From the NCBI GenBank assembly GCA_002914845.1, contig JXTC01000009.1, forward strand, positions 1,552,499-1,616,498: DNA of 64,000 nucleotides, given 5' to 3'. Below are positions 35,101-47,342 of the stretch, one piece after another; the stretch's first letter is position 1, and the number at the start of each line of letters is the position of its first letter. The notes beneath the pieces are model-generated. The model saw only the letters and a program-made list of their open reading frames with translations, did not search any database and was not told the origin of the DNA. The DNA is from Trema orientale. Its lineage: Eukaryota > Streptophyta > Magnoliopsida > Rosales > Cannabaceae. A program made the position numbers and the translations under genes.

Positions 35101-37727
35101 TTGTATTGGTTTTTATTTTTCCTTTTTCGAATGAGATATAAGATATCACAAATTTTTGCAGCGGGCTATAGTACGAACAAAAGAGGATCCAAATAGGAAA
35201 TACAATGGAGGTGGAGCGGCCATTAGTGTGTACATGCCAGCAACTAATGCCTCTCAATATAGTTCGGGTCAAATGACAATCCAAAATGGTCCTGACACTA
35301 TACAAGTTGGGTGGACGGTAAGTTAATTATTAGCTGAGAATTTATAGCAACTACAATGTCAACATGTTTTAATTTGTCATTACAACAATTTATTTAGAAA
35401 GGAAATATTCATAAATATATCCCGAGTCTTGAGAAATTGCCGATTTGACTTTTCGGTACTATCCCCTAAGTTTTGGCAAAATATGTAAAAAGTATCCATT
35501 GTCAATTTGTCACAGATTTTTGTTAATTTTTTTTTCATGTTTTTTCTCCCAAAATAAAAAAAGTCTCCTTGATAAACTATGTTCAAACAACACTTTAAAT
35601 AACTAATTTCTTAATTCGAAAATATATAAATTAAAAACATTTCTTAAAACCAATTCATTAGAGGACAAAAATTTTAAAAAGAAAAAAAAAAAGTGTTGGA
35701 TTTTGAGCTTAAAAAAAGTACTTTGAATCTTCGGCCAATTTTGACTAGGAGTATTATATTCTTTCACAATATAATTTTGAGGCACAATAGATACTTTTAA
35801 CCCAATTTACGAAATTGGTGTGATATTTTTTGCATTTTGCATCAGAGGAGTACAAGGACTATTCCATTAAAAAAATTAGATATTTAGGGTATTGTCCTAC
35901 TAGAAATTACTACATATTTTTCTACAATTTACGAATAAAAATTCATTATGAGATATTAATGTTACTGTCCACTATTAATGAATTAATACATAGCATATAA
36001 ACCTAGAGCAATTCTGTCCCCTTATAATTATTAATTACTCACTAATTTTCCACATTGGATAATAATCAGGTAAATAATGATTTATATGGTGATGGTTTTA
36101 GTCGTCTATTCACATTTTTCAAGGTATAAGATCTACGCTATGTATTTATATGTTTTTAATTTTTTTTTTCGTATTACTGCGTATATTTTTTTTTTTTTCA
36201 ATGATTTAAACTTCAATGTCTTGCAGGCTGGTGGAGTGTCATGTTTCAATACACGCTGCCCAGGGTTTATTATTGTTAATACTGAAGTTCCTCTTGATTC
36301 AATCATCAAACCATCTCAACAGGGTGGACCAGTAAATGCATTCAATTATTATGTTTACCGGGTAATACTTCCACTTTTTTCCATAAATTTATTACTTTTT
36401 GAAAGAATTTAAAGGTACTTATTATTTTCATGAGTTCTTTTTAGATTAATGCTAAGTATAATATTTCACCTACAATGGAGACCATGTGATATTAAAAATT
36501 TAAATAAAAATGATAAATTTAAAGGCTAATTATAAAATTTAAATTGCATATGATATAAATATTTATTAATTTGAGAAGAACTGAGACATCAAAATTTAGA
36601 CAGAAAATCTGAATTTCTCATTAATTTGGTATCCACTTGAAGTGACATTGAAGTGACATGTAAGTTGTTATTGTTTGATTGAAAAAATATAATTTACTAC
36701 AAACCAATCATGTACCAATGTTACATGACATTGATTAATGATGGAAATTTTCCTCAAATAGATTATTTATGAAAATTTTACTCAAATATACTTTTAGATT
36801 ATTTATTATTGAGTACGCTGCATCATGAGGCAATACAATTTGATAGTGTTTGCTAATACATGTTATATTGTTTGTATTCTCTACGCATTTTCAGGAAGAA
36901 TTTTTACCCTATCAAAAAATTGTCCTAAGATAACGTATATTACAATCTTTCCAATACTGCTCGTATGTATAATTTATAGCTCTATACATTATCATTTGTA
37001 ATAGTCAAAAGCAAACTTCTCTATATAAGTTAATCTGAGTAAGAGCACAGCGGTACAAGAATGGGGAAGACAATTTAGAATAGTACCACTTATAATACCT
37101 AATAAATAATTTTAAGAAATATTTTTTTTTCCCTAATGTACTACTTTTTCTTCACAAAAAATAACTCTCTCTTGTACTTTGTTCCCACCTTAATCATTTC
37201 TAAAAGAGAACTCCAGTTGCTCAAAGTAATAGTGTTAATTTTGTTAATGTTTCTAAAAAGGTAGTTAGCCATTATATAACCTTAGATTATCAAATTGTTT
37301 TCGTTTTTTTTTTTTTGGGGGGAAAACTGTGAGATTTTTTTTTTTTTTTTCAATTTTATAGGATCAAGTTACTGGAGATTGGTGGCTTGAACTAGGACTC
37401 AACTATACTCAAATTGGATATTGGCCACAACGAATATTTAGCGGCTTAAAGGATTTGGCCACATATTTGGATTGGGGTGGAGAGGCCAATGTTCTTGCTG
37501 GCCAAGCTGGTCCTCAAATGGGTGTTGGTCAATTTCCAACTGAAAACATTTATTATGATGCGTTTTGCATGAGAATTACAACTATAAATGAAGCTCATGA
37601 GACTGTGGATGCTAAAGACACAGAGGAGTTCACTACAAATGCTGACTTTTATAGAGTCAAAGACTACAAAGATGGAGGACAAGAGCTTAGACATGTGGTT
37701 TTATTTGGGGGCCCTGGACCTCGCTGA
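32155..37727 (+). CDS. neprosin-domain protein B (putative glutamic-peptidase family)
   Basis: Seven coding exons, all phase 0: 32155-32316, 34028-34120, 34284-34469, 35162-35317, 36070-36123, 36227-36361 and 37362-37727; 383 aa. The signal peptide is MAMSWVVLLLFVVCFCLS. The activation-peptide domain has [20 protein letters not shown] from residue 61 and CPIGTVPI at 118. The neprosin domain has SCFNTRCPGF at 222, DWWLELG at 268, IGYWPQ at 280 and DWGGEA at 299. Exons 2, 4 and 5 match gene A in length, and exons 1, 3, 6 and 7 differ only by whole codons, so the two are tandem duplicates. Position 179 is Gln (SQYSSGQ), as in gene A. NYT at 276 is a possible N-glycosylation site. It is probably secreted or vacuolar; its substrate is unknown. 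Intron 1 contains MITEs. Confidence 0.92.
33083..33325. mobile_element. MITE in neprosin B intron 1
   Basis: The left end GGTTGCCAATCCAGTAGGTA and the inverted right end GGGCGTCAATCCAATAGGTA form about 20-bp TIRs around 243 bp. Flanking 9-mers ATATGTATA and GTGTGTATA match at 7 of 9 positions, suggesting a Mutator-like target duplication. A GATGATCTAACGG-like core is shared with the next element. Confidence 0.65.
33783..33953. mobile_element. second MITE copy, inverted and truncated
   Basis: Reverse-complement relative of 33083-33325, sharing TTAGATCA-rich sequence and GATGATGATCTAACGGCTAA. It ends TACCTACTGGATTGGCAACC. Its other end is replaced by a TA repeat. Together the two copies could fold into a long stem in the intron. 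Confidence 0.6.
33942..34014. repeat. 36-bp tandem duplication before neprosin B exon 2
   Basis: GGATTGGCAACCATATATAT...GCTAATCAGGAAGT occurs twice back to back. The second copy ends about a dozen bases before the 3' splice site (TTTGGACAG, ending 34027). Each unit has a CTAAT branch-point-like motif. Confidence 0.65.
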
Positions 37728-39206
37728 TTTCAATTTCAATAAGATCTTTTTTTCTTTTCTTTTTTTTTTTGTTTAAAATAAAATAAAATAAAGAGTGAAA
37801 AATAAAAATAATAAAAAAAATCGTGTTTGATCCAAAAAACAAAGTTTTCAAATCATACATTTTGTCTAGTTTGCATGAAAGGAGGAGTACAAGAAGAAAT
37901 TAGGCCCAGATGCACTTATTGGCTTCAACCTTACATTTATTTGGTAGCGTCTTTCTAGCATCCTGAAATAGTTTTTATTGTCAATGTCCCAAATTTACTT
38001 TAAAAGTCCTCCGAAAGGTCCTTTTTTTTTTTTTTCCCTTTTCTTTTTTTTAAAAGTGAGATCTCAAATGGACGGAACCTGTAATCAAGAAATTAATCTT
38101 AAACATCCTATTAATACTCGACTGGTTCACATTATGCTACTTATCCTGGTTACCCTACCTCCTACCTCACTTGTAATTGATATCCTTGAAATGATTGCAG
38201 ATGGTTGAAAACACTCAGAACAAATATCTAAATCAAATAATTAATAATAATTAATATTGTTGTTATTTGAGACGTCCTATTTGAAAACACTCATATTAAA
38301 ACATAATAAAGGGCCAATTTGGTAGTGTTGTAGATTCTAAAAGAAATACTTTTAACTGTGCTGAGGAGAAAATCCACTGTAGTATAAAGTAGTTAAGTGT
38401 TTGGTAAACTGTAATTAAAAAGTGTTGTAATTGAGAAAAACTGTATTAGAGTACTTAGTAAACTGTATCACAGAACTGCTATCGAAATATAGAATAACCA
38501 AAGTAGGACCTTTTTTTTTACCTACATTAAGTATTTAAATAATTTTACAAAATATTTGTTTATATGAAAATAATTCAACTAAATTTATAACTTATTATTT
38601 AACACAAGCTTCATAAATAAATTTTTAAGAATAACATAAAGAATGTCAAAAATAACAAGTAATTACTTATGTTTTGTTTTTTGTAATTATTTATATAACT
38701 TATCTATAAAATATATATGATATATTTAAATTTTAATATTCTTAATTTTAAAAGGTAAAATCCTAAAACTAACATAACGTCAATTTATGTTTTGGGCCTT
38801 TAGGCCTTTTTTCTTTCCTATTGCACCAAGCCCAACCTCTGGGCCTTCCATTTCCAACAACTCTTCAAGCCCAAAATTGAATCCATATTGTCATTTAATT
38901 AAAGAAACCCTATTCTATTTATTGTCTCCTTCGCGCCGTCAAGTATAAATGACACCATCAGTTAGCCGCTCCTCCCTAAGTGAGCAACCTGTCATTCACT
39001 CCTTCAATTGATGTTCGAACAAAATAGTCAGCCTCTATACTTATCTACAATCATTCCTCAATCACCAATCATCCTTGGACGTGCCGGCCATCACCCTCAG
39101 CTATGTGAGAACACCAACGGCTGGTTATGCGAGAAGATGAACGAAAATATTTTGGTTGGTTTAATTGGTATTTTGAAATTGGGTGAAGTTATTTTTGTCT
39201 ATATAT
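37728..39206. other. 3' flank of neprosin B and intergenic DNA
   Basis: AATAAAATAAAATAAAG-type sequence near 37780 may be the polyadenylation region. 38300-38480 (GGGCCAATTTGGTAGTGTTG and onward) resembles MITE ends of the 'ggccaatttggta' kind, but no matching opposite end was resolved. No gene was seen. Confidence 0.4.
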
Positions 39207-39793
39207 GGGGAATTCTATAATAAGACCCCTTAATTTGGTTGTAGCCCAACAACCACATCTAAGGGCTATTATTAGATCTGAGACGTTGACTACTCCGCAA
39301 AAGTGAGATTTAGTATAAATCTGACCACATAGTATTAAAAGAAAGCCATGAAGTAAAAAAAAAAAAAAAAAAAACGAACAAGAGGAAGATAAACGCGAAG
39401 AGGTTGAATTCCATAGGAAGACCTAGACTATATTTCCTCACTCACTTCTCACACACGAACGATACCAGGAAGCCGTCGACCTTCCGTCGCGTTGTTGGGC
39501 AAGTGTCTCCCTCGCCGCCATTCTCGTGGAAAAACGAAAGTGGGGGAGGAAAAATTGTCTGGGTCTTCTGATGGGAATTCACCTTCTGCACGTTTATCTT
39601 TCTCTTACTTTTTTCTTTGTTTTTTGGTCTGTAGCCATCAGAGACTTCACGCCGTTTATCTTCCTCATATGTGCTCAGACTTATACTAAACCATATTTTT
39701 GTGGACCAGTCAACTTTCCAGATCTAATTATAGCCCTTAGATGCGGTTGTTGGGCTACTACCCAATTTTGGGGTCTTATTGTAGAAATTGCCC
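39207..39793. mobile_element. TIR element with ~75-bp inverted ends
   Basis: The left arm GGGGAATTCTATAATAAGAC...ACATCTAAGGGCTATTATTAG pairs with the inverted right arm GGGCAATTTCTACAATAAGA...GCATCTAAGGGCTATAATTAG over about 75 bases. The ~440-bp middle has no recognised coding sequence and a purine-rich tract. No target duplication was found. Confidence 0.7.
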
Positions 39794-41060
39794 TTAAAAC
39801 TGTGACTTTAGACAAAATTATTCAATAATCTGTTTTTTCATCCTTTGACAAAATTATTCAATAATCTATTTTTTCATCTTTTACCAGACGTATTTTCACT
39901 CAAAAATTCTTCAAAAAATGATTTTAATTTTTACAAAAGCCCTACCAAATTGAGCCAAAGACACAGAGGACTGTGTCTGGGTTTCGTGTTGAACGTCCTA
40001 TGCACCTAAAGGTCCCGTTCTACGTACCTAGATCGCAAATGGAATATTTTGTCTAAACCTCAATTAACAACGGAGGGGACTATCTATATTGTGAGAGGCC
40101 CATGGACTCGCCTAGCTCATTGTGGGCTGAATAACTCTCTCTTGTTTAGGTTTTTGGGCTGAATGGAATTAAAGCCCAATTTACGTCAAAGAAGAGTAGA
40201 AGACTAAAGTTGACTTTTGAAGGATTGTTCATGGAAATATTTTGGTAATTCTTTGTCAACGAGTTGAAATTATTACCATGGAACTATGCCCTAATACTAT
40301 GGCATATAATCTGTACTCATTGACTCTCTTATTCCAGTTAAATAACGTACAATATATAGCAAATTTAAGTGAGTAATAAAGTTCAGGTACAGCTTATAAC
40401 AAAAACCGAAACTTCATGCTATTTTTAAAGCTAGAGCTCAAAAAGTCTATTAAATACTTCCAGTCTTCATTTTCAGCTGAGAATGATCATGGAACTGATG
40501 TTGACTGAGGATGTAACTATTTATTTTGCTGAAGTTCCTGAATCTATCTTTTTCCCGAAGATCATACATAGATTTCACTGCGTTAAGCGAAACTTAAACC
40601 GTTCTGTTTACCAGCTCATCACTAAAAAAATGAAGTATCTATTCTAATTGAACACAGATTTTCCTGTTTGTCTTACAATATGTTATGCATATAGTTCTGC
40701 CTCATTTCCTTTTTTCCTTGCGTAATTTTCTTTGGTCAATGTAACTGCACCAAGGAGTGAATAATTATTTGAAATCCTACATTATGTGAAGAATTAAACA
40801 AAGTTCTGTTAATCTTGAATCCAATATTGTTGTTTGACAGTATCATAAATTAAGGGAAGTTTCTCTAGTAAATTGATGCAAACTCATAAAATTGATAACC
40901 AACTTTCTCTTAAATTTCTAGTAACAAATACAATATACAAGTTTACAATCCCCTCAAAACTAAAAACTATCAATCTACACAATCAACAAATTTTCTTTTT
41001 TTCTTCTTTCTTTGAAAAAAAAATCAACATTATGGACAATGAGAAGAATATGTAACACAC
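39794..41060. other. intergenic sequence downstream of alpha/beta hydrolase 1
   Basis: AT-rich. A tandem ~33-bp duplication (GACAAAATTATTCAATAATC) lies at about 39813-39879. No gene was seen; the 3' UTR of the minus-strand hydrolase lies at its right end. Confidence 0.4.
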
Positions 41061-42963
41061 TTAAACAACAATTTTGGGTAAGTTAGGTCTGTACTGAAGA
41101 GGTTCTTCACCAAGCAAAAGTGCCCTCAGAATTGCCTCCCATAAACCATTGTAATGCATAATCAAATGGCCACCATCAGGAACCTCATGGTACCTAATCC
41201 AAGGTAGCTTACTTGAAACATACCTCTGAAGCTCAAATGGCACCACCTTATCTTCATAGCCTTGCCAAATGTGAACAGAGCTTTGGTTTTGAGGAAAAGG
41301 ATTGCTCAGATCCATAGGATCAAACTCCCAGTTGCCAAAACCAACAACAAAATCATCTCGAAGAGTATCGAAAACACCCTTTTCCCTTAACCTGTCCTGT
41401 AGATTAAAACATAACCTTTTGTTACTGACATTTGAACAAATCATTAGACATAAGTTTTTAAGCAAAGAATCCAAATTTACTAATGTGCTTTTTTTTTGTT
41501 CTGTTACCGGGGTGAGCATTGGAAAACCTTTAGTTGTTTTCAGAGCATCAACATCTCTGCTGTTGAAAAGTACAGGTTTTCTTTCCATGACAGAAGAAGT
41601 TGCAGGGAGCCATTTTTGAGTCACCCACCAATAGAGTAGTCTAGGGGCATAGTTTGCAATCCAAAGTGCACATTGAAGAACTTTTCTCCTGTAGTCCTCG
41701 CTTGTCAGTTCGTAAGGGAGAGAAGGCCACCTATAGTTCACAACTGGGACAACAAGAGCAACACCTGATAGCCTGCAAAAAATTGTTTTTAAGAAATATC
41801 AGCAAATTTTTTTCTGACATAATTGATGAAATATAGGGAATGAATTTAGTCTCAGAAAAGCAGTTTTGCCTGTCTGGTATATATTTCAGGCAACTCCAAG
41901 ATGGATATGACCCCATTGAGACTCCAATTACATAAAATTTGGATCCTATCTGAAGCTGATCAGCTAGCTCTTGTATGTCTAGTGCTTCACTCTTGACCGA
42001 ACGGTTCGGGTTTGGATCGCTTTCTCCATACCCTGCTCGATCATATAATAGGTAATATATCCCCAGCTCATCTGTCAGCTCCTGAAAACTTCACCACTTT
42101 CAGATCTCACTTCGTTTTACATAATCCAGTCCTAAACTAGTATTCTAGTACTTCATTTTTCGCATACTAGATTAGTATCACATAACTAGAGTTACAAAAC
42201 AGTATTGTTGAATCCTCATTATTCCTACTTTTTATTGGACCATTCTATCACATTTTCTTATTCACAAGGATATAGCTTCATCTAGATTTTGTACGTCTTT
42301 TACTCAATTTTTAATAATCCATATCAGTCATTTTCTCATTGATATCTAAATTCTACATAAATGCAAAGGTCAATTTCTCATCGATAACTAGACTTCTAAA
42401 CCAGTACTGTTGAATCTTCATTATTCCTAAACAGACAAAATAGTTCTTCTACAAGCATAAATCTCAGAAGACCTTCCATATTCAAGAAAATAGCTTTCAC
42501 ATGGATTTTGCAAAACTCTTTTCTCAATTTTTAGAAAAAACCCATATCAGTCATTTTCTAATTGATATCTAAATTCTACATGAGTGGCAAAAGTCAATTT
42601 TCAGTTTGGTAAAAAGGTTCAGATTCAATAGTAAGAATAGAATAGTGGTGAAAGAAAGAAAGAAAGAAAGATACAAAGAAAGAAAGAAAGAAAGAGCATT
42701 GATATCATTACTTGGGGAGCCAAAAAGTTCATCTCTTTGGAGCTTCCAAAGCCATGAATGATGACGATCCTGTAATTTGATCCGTTTTTAGGAACACCCT
42801 TTTCTTTATAAGCCAGATATCTTCCATCACTCAACCTAATTCTTGGTGAAGTCACAGGAGGATCATCAGGAAGAGCTGTACCATGTGGTGGAGCAAGCTG
42901 AGTAGCCAGGAAAAGAGAACCCAAAAGTCCAATCAGCAAACCAATAGCTGTTTTGGAGACCAT
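41061..42963 (-). CDS. alpha/beta hydrolase fold protein 1
   Basis: Four coding exons: 42963-42712, 42081-41870, 41772-41508 and 41396-41061; 354 aa. Residues 5-20 are hydrophobic (TAIGLLIGLLGSLFLA), a signal anchor or signal peptide. The hydrolase core has HGFGSS (70-75, oxyanion loop), DRAGYGESDP (97-106), the nucleophile elbow GVSMG with S139, an acid Asp in QGYEDK (D292) and DGGH with H320, so the triad Ser-Asp-His is complete. Substrate unknown; this plant family is annotated only as alpha/beta-hydrolase superfamily. Intron 2 has a GC donor (CCAGACAG|GCAAAA), while the paralog at 54720-58107 has GT at the same place. A 5' UTR intron is likely, with donor AG|GTGAGC near 43060 and acceptor TTCAG just before the ATG. 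The first intron contains a GAAA microsatellite. Confidence 0.92.
42651..42695. repeat. (GAAA)n microsatellite
   Basis: About ten GAAA units interrupted once by GATACA, in intron 1 of alpha/beta hydrolase 1 close to the 5' splice site. Confidence 0.85.
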
Positions 42964-43230
42964 CCCTGAAGGAACTTGAAGGTTAGATAGTTAGACAGAT
43001 CTAGCCCGCTTTCTGTTTGGTTTCCAAGAAAGTGAAGGAAAAGTGAAAGAGTTTGAGCTCACCTAACATGAGTTTACCAGAAATGTTCTGTTGGGTCTCT
43101 TCTGTGTTTAAAAATTCTCCCTTTGTTTCTCTATTGAGTGGAAGAGAATGGCTGGCTTTACTGAGAATAATAATGTACTGCCAATGCCAAGGCAGCAAGA
43201 AGCTTTGACTAAAAACTGTAAACATTTCTT
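42964..43230 (-). promoter_or_regulatory. 5' UTR and leader region of alpha/beta hydrolase 1
   Basis: On the minus strand a spliced leader is likely: a 5' splice site GTTAG|GTGAGC near 43060 and a 3' splice site CCTTCAG two bases before the ATG. No clear TATA box was assigned. Confidence 0.4.
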
Positions 43231-44856
43231 TCCCAAAAAGGTTTTTGGATATTCTTTAAAAGGTTCGGACTCATGGGGTGTTTTCATTATCTTTCTATTT
43301 TCTGTTGCCTTTGACAGTTGGAACATTTATTTATTTCTTTTTTTCTTTTCCTCAATTCTTGTTGTATGCTTTTTCCTTACAAAGTTTTGAGAGAATTTAA
43401 CGAACCTATATCAATTTAATTATTTTACAGCGAGAATTATTTGGAGGTCTTTTTTTTTTTTTTTAATTAATATTAGCACCATATTCATAGAACGTGAATT
43501 TCAAAAGTAAATTTTAGAGAGCGCCTCCGTAATTTTATTAGTATAAGGTGAGGTAAGGTGAGGTGCTTATGTTGTTTGTAGATATAGCTAGAACTGAGCC
43601 TTGATGTTAAAATGGTTATTATTTTGGTTTTCAATTAGATTTTAAGAAGTGAAAATATTGTCAATAACACAATAAGATAATGGATTTTGATTTTGGGTTT
43701 ATACCTAAGTATGAGTATATTCTTATAGTTCCTTGTTGGACTATTAAAGCTTACTCCGATTTGATTGGATTACATTTATCCGAACATTTCTTGTCCCATT
43801 GAATATCTACTTCTTCCGAAAAAGCAACCTTTACACATGATAGGCCAAACCCATGTTGAAAAACATACTATTTTTAATTCTTGAACAAACATTTTCCTTT
43901 AAATATGTTGTACTTTAGCATTCAAAATTCAAATTGAACTCTGGATCCTGATATAAAGTTTTCTCTCCCTATTAAGAACAAATTAAGGACAATGGTATAC
44001 AATTATTACAAAAAAAAAAAAAAAAAGGGGTAGACCTCATAAATAGAATATGCAGTACATATTTCTGGTCAACAGGGATTCTAAGGGTCCCCTCAAAATA
44101 AATAAAAAGACCAGGGGTCATTAATCTTGAGCTATAATAAGGTAAACAAAAACATTTATTACCTAAAATGTTTAAAACTTTTTCACTGTTTCCCTAGGTA
44201 ATTTCAAATACTATATGACTCTGGTGAAAAAGTACAAAAACTTACAGGTGTATCTTCTATTATTTTATTATAGGAGTTCATATATTAATGCGTTAGGTAG
44301 GTGGGATTAGATTGGATTAGACTATTATTTAAGATAGGATTAGATCTAGATTATTTTTTAGTTCTTTGAAAAACTATTTAATGTTATCTTTGTAAACTTG
44401 CTCTTAAATTTGAGTTCCTTAAAAACAAATGCAATTATTCAACTTTGGTCAAACAGGTTAGACCCTAGTTACAAATCCATGCAAAATTGGAGGGTGAAGA
44501 CCAATCAAGTTTATTGGGATACTGGTAATTGATTTTATTTTATTTTTCTTTGTCCATGGTCGAACACATTCAACTATCCAAAGGGTAGTTATTGATTAGT
44601 AATTTCATAAAGATGTTGTAAATATGAACTTTTTAATAGATTAACAAAAAAACAAGTATTGTAAGAGAACCTTTCATAACCAAAGAAAGAGATTTTGAAA
44701 AACTAGACATTTGTACTTTTTAATTTTATTTTTTTCGGTAAACAACTAGTATGAGTTATCCGTTAATTAATCTCTTGAATTAATGGTCATTTAGTAGATG
44801 ATTATACTGCACAACTACTATTAATCATTAGGTAACCTCACGATCACTTTATAAAT
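43231..44856. other. intergenic sequence
   Basis: AT-rich with poly-T near 43450 and poly-A near 44010, and a tandem GGTGAGGTAA repeat near 43545. No gene was seen. Confidence 0.4.
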
Positions 44857-45543
44857 CACTACAAAAAAAAGAGATGTTTAATGGCTGAGATTTAATGGCG
44901 GTTCAAAGAGGACTGTCGTTAAAGTAAATTAGACAGCTTTTCTCGATGGTTCCGGTTCAACCACATAAAAAGGTTTATTTTTTAAAAAACTTTTTCTTGG
45001 CGGTATGCATATATTGTGTTTTATTTGTTCATATAATAGAACTTTAGTTGTATATTTTTATTTGTGAATTTATTTGAGTCTGAATATTGTAGAAGTTAAA
45101 TAAGACTGTTTATATACGTTTTTATTGTGTGGATTTTGTAAATTACCCAAGAGATTATGCAAATTTTTATTGTGTGGATTTTGTAAATTACTCAGGGAAA
45201 TGGAAAAAAAATTTTTGCCTAGGGAGGCTTTTAAGGGTAGTTCCACATACAACTGTCGTTAAAAGACCCAATACAATCGCCATTAAATGGGATCAATTAT
45301 GGCGATTCTATAAAAACCAGCGTAATTGATTATTACTAACAAACCCTTTCACGGCGATTATAACAACCGTTAAATAGGAGCAATTACGGCTGTTCTTATA
45401 GAACCACTATAATTGATAATTTTTTAACGACGGTTAATGTGCTGTTTTTAACGGCATTCGCATTAACAGTAGTTATCAACCGTCGTGAAAATGTTAATTA
45501 TGGCGATTTTTAACCGCCGTGAATTTCTATTTTTGTAGTAGTG
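44857..45543. mobile_element. non-autonomous CACTA-like element
   Basis: 687 bp with ends CACTACAAAAAAAA... and, inverted, CACTACTACAAAAATAG, the CACTA signature. The 3-bp target duplication AAT lies at 44854-44856 and 45544-45546, the size made by CACTA transposases. Subterminal motifs such as ACGG(C/T)GATT/AACCGTCGTTAA recur in both orientations near the right end, as expected for transposase-binding repeats. A ~45-bp duplication (TTTTTATTGTGTGGATTTTG) lies at about 45119-45192. No coding sequence. Confidence 0.85.
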
Positions 45544-45546
45544 AAT

Positions 45547-46752
45547 GCTATAAAATATTATACGCCTAAATACCACAAAAATTGGACAAAAAATTTCAAA
45601 ATCAAGAAGTTTTAATTAATTGCAAAAACAACCATACAAGATCTTATTTCTCCTTCATCCTCCAATTCATAAACTTCTAAATTTTCATGAACTAGTTGAA
45701 AACGTTGGAAAAAAAGAAATATATTGAATAATTGACCACCTAATATCCTATTCAAAAACATTTTTCATTCAATATGGAGAGTCGAAAGGGTCATTTTCTA
45801 AACTCTTTCCTCATTTTACTTCTACGGAGAAAAAAGCCTACTTCACACGTCAACACTCTACAATCCAATATATTAGTATCATACAAGAAAAACAATGTCC
45901 ACTTCCCTCAAATGATAATTTTTATTTTTTAAAAAAAGAAAAAATAAAAAGAAGCCCTTCAAAGCAGTAGTTTTCCTTTTACATAAGAGGTTTAATTTAC
46001 TATTAACCTGTCTCTGAGTCTCAACATAAACAACTCGAGTGTAAAGGACAAGTGGACAGCGGCAAGTCAAGTCAGGCTATCTTTTGCACGTGCACAAGAC
46101 GACATACAAACTTAAGTTGTGCTGTTGTGGGGTACAAACGCAAAACGAGAAATATAAAATAATGAATGCTCTTTTGGATGACATAATAGATGCCATACTT
46201 GCCTCGGAGGAGAGATATGGCACCAACCGAATCTAACTAATGATATTCCATTTTAGCTTTCCCGTCAACATCATTGTTTCACATATTTTCATTTTATTTC
46301 TTCATTTAAATCTTCGTAATAACAAGCTAACACTAATTAATTTGTTTTTTTTTTTCGAAAAAAAAATTTCTGGAACACTAGTTTATCAAATCTCTTTCAG
46401 TAGTTGAACCAACCAAATCATAAACAGCATACGAAGTGATTAAATAGTTGACAAGTATAATAACTAGCGATGCAAGAATGGCCGCCAGCCCACAAGCAAT
46501 CTGATACAACCCGAGTAGTGTTGTCTTGGCCCGACATAATTCATAGTTGAGGATTTTTATTTTATGTGGTAAAATGTTTTTTAGAAAAAAGGTCTTATGG
46601 TAAAATGATTAAATTTTAAATTTATGCTAACTAAATGTCTGTTTTTCGAATGTTTTAATAAAATGATCAATATATTAGTATATATACCAAATATGATTTA
46701 CAAAGTATAAGAATTAATATACTCAGTAACTCAATACATAAATTAAAATTAG
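45547..46752. other. intergenic sequence
   Basis: AT-rich. No gene, tRNA or bounded repeat was seen. Confidence 0.4.
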
Positions 46753-46760
46753 TTTATAAG

Positions 46761-47334
46761 TAGGGATGGCAATATAACCCATGGTTACGGGTATCCGTGG
46801 TTATCCGATCCGAATGGGTAGGGGAAAAACCGCTCAAGCGGGGAAAATGACCGGGGTGGGGAATAACCGTACTGTTAATATGCGGGTATGGTACGGGGAC
46901 GGTATTAGTATAATCCGCACCGTACCCGCCCCGATATATATATTTATATAAAAAAAAATTATTATACATATAAATATCTATTTAATTTTACACTATCTAT
47001 ATTATTATATCTTTGGTAAAATAATGATTTTGGAGAGTTATATGTACTTATATATTTAAATTTTAGAGTTTAAAAATTATCAGTATATTGTTGTGTTTAA
47101 TATTTTGTTGATTATGAAAAGGATTTAGTATTTTCATCTTAATTTTTTAATATTTTAATATTATCAATGGATAATGGGTAACCGCGGTTTTCCCCATTAT
47201 CCATTGGTTAATACCCGCACCGTCCCCGCATCCAAAAGAATGGTTAATGGGGCGGGTATGGTATTGTGATTGGCTTTCGAGGATGGGGATGGTAATTAAA
47301 AAACCGTCCCCGATCCGCCCCATTGCCATTCCTA
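46761..47334. mobile_element. hAT-like non-autonomous element
   Basis: 574 bp with ends TAGGGATGGCAAT and, inverted, TAGGAATGGCAAT, and an exact 8-bp target duplication TTTATAAG at 46753-46760 and 47335-47342, both hallmarks of hAT elements. GC-rich GGGGCGGGTATGG- and GTACGGGGACGG-like blocks lie just inside each end, with an AT-rich centre. No transposase. Confidence 0.88.
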
Positions 47335-47342
47335 TTTATAAG

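Noticed and set aside
47147..47329. Short protein in the GC-rich right end of the hAT-like element
   Set aside because: The frame falls within subterminal repeats and has no partner or family match.
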